Source of the DNA: SpSt-539 sp964549445
Lineage (GTDB): Bacteria; Planctomycetota; Phycisphaerae; UBA1845; UTPLA1
Direction of reading: 5' to 3'
Assembly (NCBI GenBank): GCA_964549445.1
Contig: CAZJVS010000002.1
Span: 124,001-188,000 of the forward strand
DNA: 64,000 nt
The notes below the pieces were generated by a model. The model saw nothing but the letters and a program-made list of their open reading frames with translations. It was not told the origin of the DNA and did no database searches. The translations under genes were made by a program, and so were the position numbers. The stretch's first letter is position 1; the number at the start of each line of letters is the position of its first letter. Of this stretch, positions 58,488-64,000 are shown piece by piece.

Positions 58488-61130
58488 TTACTCATCCCCA
58501 TTCAAAACCCCGTCCAGATCCCGATCGATCCCAATCCGCGTCTCCGAGCCGTTCGGCACCAGCGTCCACGTCTGCTCGCTGCCGGCCCCCACCGCCGCAA
58601 TCAGCGTCGCCGCGCTCACCTGCTGACCCGCCTTGTCCGACTGGAACTGCCCGCCGCTCAGGTACGCGTATCCCCGATCCGCGCCGCCCACGTAGCCGTG
58701 AACCACCAGCCCGACCTGCTTCTGGTCGGCCATCAACTGCATCTGTTCGAGCTTCGCCAGTGTCGCCGAGTCATTCTTGTTCCCGTCGTCCAGCGTCACC
58801 TGCTGCCCGACGCCCGCATGCGTGTCCGTGCCGAGCGCCATGAGAAACGCGATCACGTCCCGTCGCCTCGCCTCGCCGTCGCCGCCCTTGTCGAAATCAA
58901 ACACGACGAACCGCAGAAACTCGTCGAGCGTCGCGAACGCCCCGTCGTGCGTATAGCCGAACCCGCGATTGTTCGAATTAGATGTCTTGAGGAAACCGGT
59001 CTTCTCGTACAGGTTGCGAAGCTGCGGCACCTTGATGCTGTGTGCCAGCATGAGCTGGCTCGCTGGCGTCAGGGCCCGGCTCGTTCCAAGCGGCAACTGG
59101 TGGCACCGCCCGCACGCCACGAACGGCCCGGACTCCCGGACCGAGTGCGGCACCAGCGGCAGGTTCTCCGCGATCCGACCATCGATGAAGTCGTTCATGT
59201 ACACGAATCGGCCGCGCACCGCGTCGCCGAACGGGCTGTCCGCTTTCAGCGAATTGTCGATGTTGCGGTACGGATTCGGCGGATAGGTCAGCGACGCAAC
59301 GAAATCCTGCAGCTTCATCATCTCGTCTTCGCTGAGCTGCCGGTCGTTGCCGTTCAGTCCCTCGAATGCCGGATTGAACTCCGCCAGGTTGTCCCGGTCG
59401 CCGCGCCAGTGCAGCGGCTCCTCGCCGATGATCCCCTGTAGCGTCTGCGTCGTCATCGGCCCCTTCACCGGATGAAAATCCTCGCACGGCGTCGAGAGAT
59501 CCATCAGCGTATCGAACAGGTCCGTCCCCGAAAACAGGTTGTCACATATCTGGTTGAACTTCTTGATCTCGCCCGTCGGGTTCCCGAGGTCCCACGCGAT
59601 CTGATCCATCCGTCCGTCGATGTGGCACGACGCGCACGCCGTCACGCCCATTCCCGAAGTCAGGCGCGCGTCGTAGAGGAACGGCCGCCCCGCCCGTACT
59701 TCAAACGGCGTCGGATCAAACATCCCGACCCGCGCAAACTCCGTGAACGAAATCAGATTGATGATCGAAATCGTCGCGTCAAACTTGTTGACCACGTACA
59801 ACCGGTTCCGCCCCTCGTCCAGCCGCAGCCCCGTCGGCCCGCTCCCGACATCGATCTGGCCGATCCGCCCGCCCGCCGCGTCGATCTTTGCGAGATTGTT
59901 CGAGTGCATCCCGCACACATAGCCGATGCCGTTCGATGCCCAGACGATTGCCCGCGGCTCCGAGATCGATTGCGCCCGCTCCTCCTGCGGCAGCGGAGAA
60001 AAGTCCTCGGCGGCATACGCCTCAGCCAGTTGCGGATTCAGATCGACGATGTACTTGCCCGAATCCACCGGGTTCACCGCCGCCATCACGTTATGAATGA
60101 ACCGCCCCTTCACAACCGGCTCAAACCGCGTCCGATTCGTCGCCTCCGTGCCGACAATCGTCACAAGCCCGCCCGGCCGCACCGAAATCGCCATGTCGAG
60201 ATTCATCAGACCGCTGACGTACGACACGCCAAGACTCACCGCGTCGATGATCGCGAGATCGTGGTCGTGCAGATCCCAGGTGATCTTCGAGCTCCAGTCG
60301 CTTCCGTTCTCGTCGAGCCAGCGACCCGTCGCCGCGTCCTTCTGAACGATCAGCGACGACTTTCGCGGCTTCGAAGGACCGGCCCCGTTGTACAGCGTCG
60401 CCCCGTACTTCGGACTCGGAATCGGATTCTGACCGCCGTACGGACCATCCGTCGCCGATACGGCCGTATCGGGAACGATCGTCGTCGCATTCCCCGATTC
60501 GAAGATCGCGACAAACACCTTCGTCCCGTCCGCGCTCACCGCCAGCGCCCTCGGATCTTCGCCCGCGATCTCAATCACCGCCGGCGCCGAATCCAGGTTG
60601 CTCAGGTCATACACCTTGACCTGGTTCTCCTGCGAGCAGACGACAAATGCCTTCCCCGACGCAAAGCCAACGTCCGTCGGCTCATCTCCCGGATGCAGCG
60701 TCTTCACGACGCGCAGCGATTCCAGGTCGACGATGCTGATGCTGTCAGAGACATGGTTCACCACCCACGCCTCCTGATCGGTCCGCACGCGCACCGTTAC
60801 CGGATCGAGCCCGACCGGCACCGCCTTCAGCTGCGCCAGCCCGCCATCCGTCGGCTGAAAAACGTCCAGCGTGTTGTTCGCCGTGTTGACCACCAGGACC
60901 AACGCCCCGGTCGACGTGCGGTCAATCGGCGAAATGTGCGGCGTCTCCCAATTCACGAAAGACTTGGCCGCGTACGTCGGTGTCCCGGGATCGGGCCCCA
61001 TGTGCTGAATCCGCGCCGACGCCTCATCGACGATGGATTGAAAAAACGTGTCGCACGAGGTCGAGCCGATCGCCGCCAATGACCCGAAAGCGAGCGCGAG
61101 CCGAATTCGCCGAATGGGCGAGCTTCGCAT
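58488..61130 (-). CDS. YncE-type beta-propeller fused to a di-haem cytochrome c peroxidase-like domain
   Basis: An 880-residue predicted lipoprotein (Cys in AAIGSTSC near residue 26). Residues 50-500 form YVTN-type propeller blades (ALVLVVNTANNTLDVFQ, VVNHVSDSISIVDLESLRV, VVNKFDATISIINLIS). The rest has two haem sites, CASCH near 540 and CGRCH near 700, in a MauG/CCP-like context (DGRMDQIAWDLGN, HSIKVPQLRNLYEKTGF, GFGYTHDGAFATLDEFLRFV). The end IGIDRDLDGVLNGDE resembles a calcium loop. It would act in the periplasm, on peroxide or as an electron carrier with an unknown ligand sensed by the propeller. Start at 61130 chosen by the signal. Confidence 0.84.
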   Translation of the reverse strand: MRSSPIRRIRLALAFGSLAAIGSTSCDTFFQSIVDEASARIQHMGPDPGTPTYAAKSFVNWETPHISPIDRTSTGALVLVVNTANNTLDVFQPTDGGLAQLKAVPVGLDPVTVRVRTDQEAWVVNHVSDSISIVDLESLRVVKTLHPGDEPTDVGFASGKAFVVCSQENQVKVYDLSNLDSAPAVIEIAGEDPRALAVSADGTKVFVAIFESGNATTIVPDTAVSATDGPYGGQNPIPSPKYGATLYNGAGPSKPRKSSLIVQKDAATGRWLDENGSDWSSKITWDLHDHDLAIIDAVSLGVSYVSGLMNLDMAISVRPGGLVTIVGTEATNRTRFEPVVKGRFIHNVMAAVNPVDSGKYIVDLNPQLAEAYAAEDFSPLPQEERAQSISEPRAIVWASNGIGYVCGMHSNNLAKIDAAGGRIGQIDVGSGPTGLRLDEGRNRLYVVNKFDATISIINLISFTEFARVGMFDPTPFEVRAGRPFLYDARLTSGMGVTACASCHIDGRMDQIAWDLGNPTGEIKKFNQICDNLFSGTDLFDTLMDLSTPCEDFHPVKGPMTTQTLQGIIGEEPLHWRGDRDNLAEFNPAFEGLNGNDRQLSEDEMMKLQDFVASLTYPPNPYRNIDNSLKADSPFGDAVRGRFVYMNDFIDGRIAENLPLVPHSVRESGPFVACGRCHQLPLGTSRALTPASQLMLAHSIKVPQLRNLYEKTGFLKTSNSNNRGFGYTHDGAFATLDEFLRFVVFDFDKGGDGEARRRDVIAFLMALGTDTHAGVGQQVTLDDGNKNDSATLAKLEQMQLMADQKQVGLVVHGYVGGADRGYAYLSGGQFQSDKAGQQVSAATLIAAVGAGSEQTWTLVPNGSETRIGIDRDLDGVLNGDE

Positions 61131-61388
61131 GACGTGTAGTTCCTTTCCGCGGGGAGATTCGAAAAACACCCGCCGCAAACACCGGAGTGCGTCTCGCCAA
61201 GACCACTTTTCAGGTGTTATCGGACGACTATAAGCCCATGTGCGAGCACGTCAAGATTCGCCGATTTCCTCAGCTCTTGCAAGTATTCCAACGCTGCCGC
61301 AGCTCGCCGGTGAACGTTTGACCCGAAACGTCTAAACTCCCGACAAATCACCCCCGGCCAGGCCCCCGGGGGAAGGAACCACCAGCCG

Positions 61389-62897
61389 ATGCCAACCCTC
61401 TTTGCCCGCCGATACATGCGCGAAGGCCCGCCTCCCACCGAACGGGTGATCGGCGTGATCTGCCTCGCCATCACCGCCGTCATCGCCGTCTCGTTTATCG
61501 CCTACGCCCGAACCAGCCGGCCGCCCTTCTTCTCCGTCGACCCCGCAAGCCAGCCCAAGGCCGTCAACGCCGAAATCAAGCACGCCGTCAGTCTTCTCCC
61601 CGACAGCCCCGCCCCTGGTTGGACGCGCGGCCACGACGATCCCCGCGCCCTCGCACCCGCCGACTTCGCTCGCTCCATTCCCGATCGTGCTGAGTTATTC
61701 ACGAAAGCCGGCGCGCGTCGCATGTACGAAACCCGCTACCGCAACATGCTCGACGACCGACAGCAGCTCGCCGTCCGCGTCTTTGATATGGGCACGCCAC
61801 AGGCAGCCCGGGCCATCTTCGACTCGACCCGCCCCGCCACCGCCGTCGGCGAGCCCGTCGGCATCCGCGGCTGGCGAAACGGCGAGACCGAAGTCGGCTT
61901 CCAGTCCGGCCGCTACTTCACCAGCATCGCGGCCACCAACCTGCCGCCCGACGCCGCGCTGACCCCGCGCTTGCTCGCCCGCGAAGTGGCCGATCGCCAG
62001 GTCGCGTTCGACGCCCCGACCGCCGCAACGCCGAGCGCACAGCCATCGCAGAAAAGTGCCGACGCGCCCGCACCCGCCGCCCCGCTCCTGCCCACCGTCG
62101 CCGGCGGCGCATGGTCCGCACCGCAACAAATCTCCACCTACAACCCAGGCAACCTCTGGGAAAAAATTGACGGCCGCGCCGAACAATACCTCGCCTTCGA
62201 ATTCGAACGTCTGATCTTCGGCACCTATCGCCTCGCCGCCGATCCCGGCTCCGCCATCGACTGCTTCATCTACGAAATGCGCGACCCGCTCAAGGCCTAC
62301 GGCATCTACCAGGCCGAGCGCTCCGGCCACCCCCAGGAACTCAAAGTCGGCAAGGAGGGCTATCGCGGCAAGGGCACCATTTTCTTCATCAAGGGCAAGG
62401 CATACGTTCAACTCATCGCCGCCGAAGATGCGAAAGTCGCCGATGAACAGTCGATGCAGCTTGCCGAAGCTATCGCCGCCTCCATCAAGGACGAAGGCGG
62501 CGGAAACTGGGCCGAAGATGTCCTTCCGAAGCAGGACCTGGTCGCCGGTTCATTCTCCTATCAACCCAAGAACGCCTTCAACCTCGACTTCCTCAACGAC
62601 GTCTTCGCCGCCGAGTATGAAGCGGGCGACGTCCACATGGTCCTCTTCGTGCACCGCGCCGAAGACCCGGCCGCCGCCAAAAAGCTCTTCGAGGAATATG
62701 CCGAATACGTCCCCAAGCAGGGCAAGGTCGTCGAAAAGCAGGATTCGCCCGGCGGCGAAACCCTGATCGCGGATTTCAGCGGCGAGTATGATATTATCTT
62801 CTATAAAGGCAGGTACTTTGCGGGTGCAAACGCCGCCTCGAACCTGCCCGCCGCCAAAAAGCGAATCGGCGAGCTTCGAGACGCGTTGAAAGATTAA
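61389..62897 (+). CDS. DUF6599 family membrane-anchored protein
   Basis: A 502-residue protein with one N-terminal membrane segment (VIGVICLAITAVIAVSFIAY, about 20-39). The second half has NLWEKIDGRAEQYLAFEFER and LIFGTYRL, the DUF6599 signature, repeated more weakly as SFSYQPKNAFNLDFLNDVFA near the end. The 60-220 part also has two partial copies (a FARSIPDRAELFT segment). DUF6599 proteins often sit beside DUF362 genes, as here (59 bases to the next). A periplasmic role in metal or redox metabolism is suspected but not shown. AAGGAA precedes the ATG. Confidence 0.78.
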   Translation: MPTLFARRYMREGPPPTERVIGVICLAITAVIAVSFIAYARTSRPPFFSVDPASQPKAVNAEIKHAVSLLPDSPAPGWTRGHDDPRALAPADFARSIPDRAELFTKAGARRMYETRYRNMLDDRQQLAVRVFDMGTPQAARAIFDSTRPATAVGEPVGIRGWRNGETEVGFQSGRYFTSIAATNLPPDAALTPRLLAREVADRQVAFDAPTAATPSAQPSQKSADAPAPAAPLLPTVAGGAWSAPQQISTYNPGNLWEKIDGRAEQYLAFEFERLIFGTYRLAADPGSAIDCFIYEMRDPLKAYGIYQAERSGHPQELKVGKEGYRGKGTIFFIKGKAYVQLIAAEDAKVADEQSMQLAEAIAASIKDEGGGNWAEDVLPKQDLVAGSFSYQPKNAFNLDFLNDVFAAEYEAGDVHMVLFVHRAEDPAAAKKLFEEYAEYVPKQGKVVEKQDSPGGETLIADFSGEYDIIFYKGRYFAGANAASNLPAAKKRIGELRDALKD

Positions 62898-62956
62898 CGG
62901 GCCATGGCCGTCGCGCCCGAGCGGTCCTCGTGCATTCAGTGCACCGGAGTCGATCC

Positions 62957-64000
62957 ATGAGCGACCATAATCCTCCGCAGTCGCCTGCTCCCGGCGTCAG
63001 TCGCCGCGAGATGATTCTTCGTGTCGGCGGCACGCTTGCAGCCGTCGGTGGCTCCGTCTGGGCCGCCAAACATCTCTACGACCCCCGCGGCGATGCCGGC
63101 CTCGCCAAGTACGGCAAGGAAACGCTCAAAAACTATTTCGCGCCGATCTTTGACACCTTCGGCCCGTCCGACACGCGCATCTCCATCGCCCGCGGCTCTG
63201 CCCAGGGCGACGACGTCTCCAACGAATCCATTCGCAAGCTGATCATCGCCGCCCTCGGACCCATGGGCGGCATGCAGCGCTTCATCCAGCGCGGCGACAC
63301 CGTCCTTCTCAAGCCCAACGTCGCCTTCGATCGCGGCCCGCGCATGGGCGCGACCACCAATCCCGAGGTCGTCGCCGAAGTCACCAAGCTCTGCATGGAG
63401 GCCGGCGCCAAGCGCGTCCTCGTCGCCGACAACCCGATCGAGAAGGCCGAGCCCTGCTTCGCAAAATCAAAAATTCGCGAAGTCGCACAGCACGCCGGCG
63501 CAGAGGTCATGCTCCCCGCCAACACCAGCTTCGCCCAGGTCGCCATCCGCGACCGCGACCCCAACCCGGCCGCCAGCGAAGCCCTCGGCACCTGGGAAGT
63601 CTTCTACAAGCCCCTCCGCATGGCCGACAAAGTCATCGGCCTGCCCCCGATCAAGGATCACAACCTCTGCTTCGCCAGCATGTCCATCAAAAACTGGTAC
63701 GGCCTCCTCTGCGGACGCCGCAACCAGTTCCACCAGGACATCCACTCGATCGTCAGCGACCTCGGCATGATGATGAGCCCCACGCTCGTCCTCGTCGACG
63801 CCACCCGCGTCCTCATGAAAAACGGCCCGACCGGCGGCAAGCTCGAAGACGTCGCCATCGGCGGCATCACCGGCAAGCCGGCCATCATCGCCAGCGTCGA
63901 TCCGCTCGCGAGCGACGCCTGGTGCCTCCAGCACCTGCTCGGCCGCGACCCGGCCCAGCTCCGCTATCTCGATCTCGCCGAGAAAAAGATCAACGAACGT
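62957..64000 (+). CDS. DUF362 family protein, 3' end cut by window edge
   Basis: The frame is open for 348 codons to the window edge. It begins with a twin-arginine-like signal (SRREMILRVGGTLAAVGG) and continues with DUF362 features: RISIARGSAQGDDV, TVLLKPNVAFDRGP, TNPEVVAEVTKLCMEAGAKR and VIGLPPIKDHNLC, SIKNWYGLLCGRRNQFHQDI. DUF362 proteins often carry or sit next to 4Fe-4S ferredoxin domains; here that part would lie beyond the edge. GGAG precedes the ATG by about 8 bases. Together with the DUF6599 gene it looks like the start of a redox operon. Confidence 0.85.
   Translation, partial: MSDHNPPQSPAPGVSRREMILRVGGTLAAVGGSVWAAKHLYDPRGDAGLAKYGKETLKNYFAPIFDTFGPSDTRISIARGSAQGDDVSNESIRKLIIAALGPMGGMQRFIQRGDTVLLKPNVAFDRGPRMGATTNPEVVAEVTKLCMEAGAKRVLVADNPIEKAEPCFAKSKIREVAQHAGAEVMLPANTSFAQVAIRDRDPNPAASEALGTWEVFYKPLRMADKVIGLPPIKDHNLCFASMSIKNWYGLLCGRRNQFHQDIHSIVSDLGMMMSPTLVLVDATRVLMKNGPTGGKLEDVAIGGITGKPAIIASVDPLASDAWCLQHLLGRDPAQLRYLDLAEKKINER

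Noticed and set aside
59472..61082. 536-residue plus-strand frame opposite the propeller/cytochrome gene
   Set aside because: Arg-rich antisense frame; the minus strand has two CxxCH sites and propeller blades.

Overview
The window is high-GC bacterial DNA that reads as a member of the Planctomycetota, probably the Phycisphaerae or a related lineage. The grounds are: large secreted proteins ending in dockerin-like EF-hand repeats with a terminal D-I/V-Q-x-F/M-V motif; a PEP-CTERM protein; long thrombospondin type 3 arrays; an ECF sigma factor of the planctomycete-expanded type next to a membrane Ser/Thr kinase; DUF362 and DUF6599 proteins; and a membrane protein ending in a CxxC zinc ribbon. 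This is inference from gene content; there is no rRNA gene here to confirm it.

Layout. Positions 1-9,900 carry housekeeping and metabolism: an RluA pseudouridine synthase (cut by the left edge), a LOG-family protein, fumarase C, an enolase-superfamily enzyme, a GlpT-like transporter, a SnoaL-like protein, a metal-binding lipoprotein and a hotdog thioesterase. Positions 10,096-15,842 hold a large propeller/Ig surface protein and a three-gene overlapping operon with an atypical kinase. Positions 15,921-22,269 are a translation block on the minus strand: fusA, rplT, rpmI, infC, thrS. Positions 22,400-24,525 are the most unusual part: five tiny signal-peptide/Cys proteins, two of them clear paralogues. 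Next come a dockerin protein, an NHL/PEP-CTERM protein, glycyl-tRNA synthetase, a promoter-led structured leader with a 27-residue ORF, a Fur regulator and metK.

Positions 30,956-44,459 form an accessory, surface-protein region. It holds a lectin/VCBS/TSP3 protein divergent from an ECF sigma factor and Ser/Thr kinase, an 825-base gene-free stretch full of 7-8 base degenerate repeats, two DUF4287 proteins, a dockerin protein and a 1,576-residue protein with 29 calcium-binding TSP3 units. Positions 44,830-55,766 return to metabolism: PCD, zinc phospholipase-like, purF, rbsK, a BFD-like ferredoxin, aroA, a glycosyltransferase, ComEA-like, STAS and MmcQ/YjbR. The right end (55,814-64,000) has two lipoproteins, a metallophosphoesterase, a propeller/di-haem cytochrome fusion, a DUF6599 protein and a DUF362 protein cut by the right edge.

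Genes work mostly as short or single transcription units with many convergent pairs; palindromes often sit over the stop codons of such pairs. Two initiation styles are visible: genes with a good Shine-Dalgarno, and genes with a TANNNT box only 5-8 bases before the start codon (probably leaderless). I saw no tRNA, rRNA, CRISPR array, insertion sequence or prophage.
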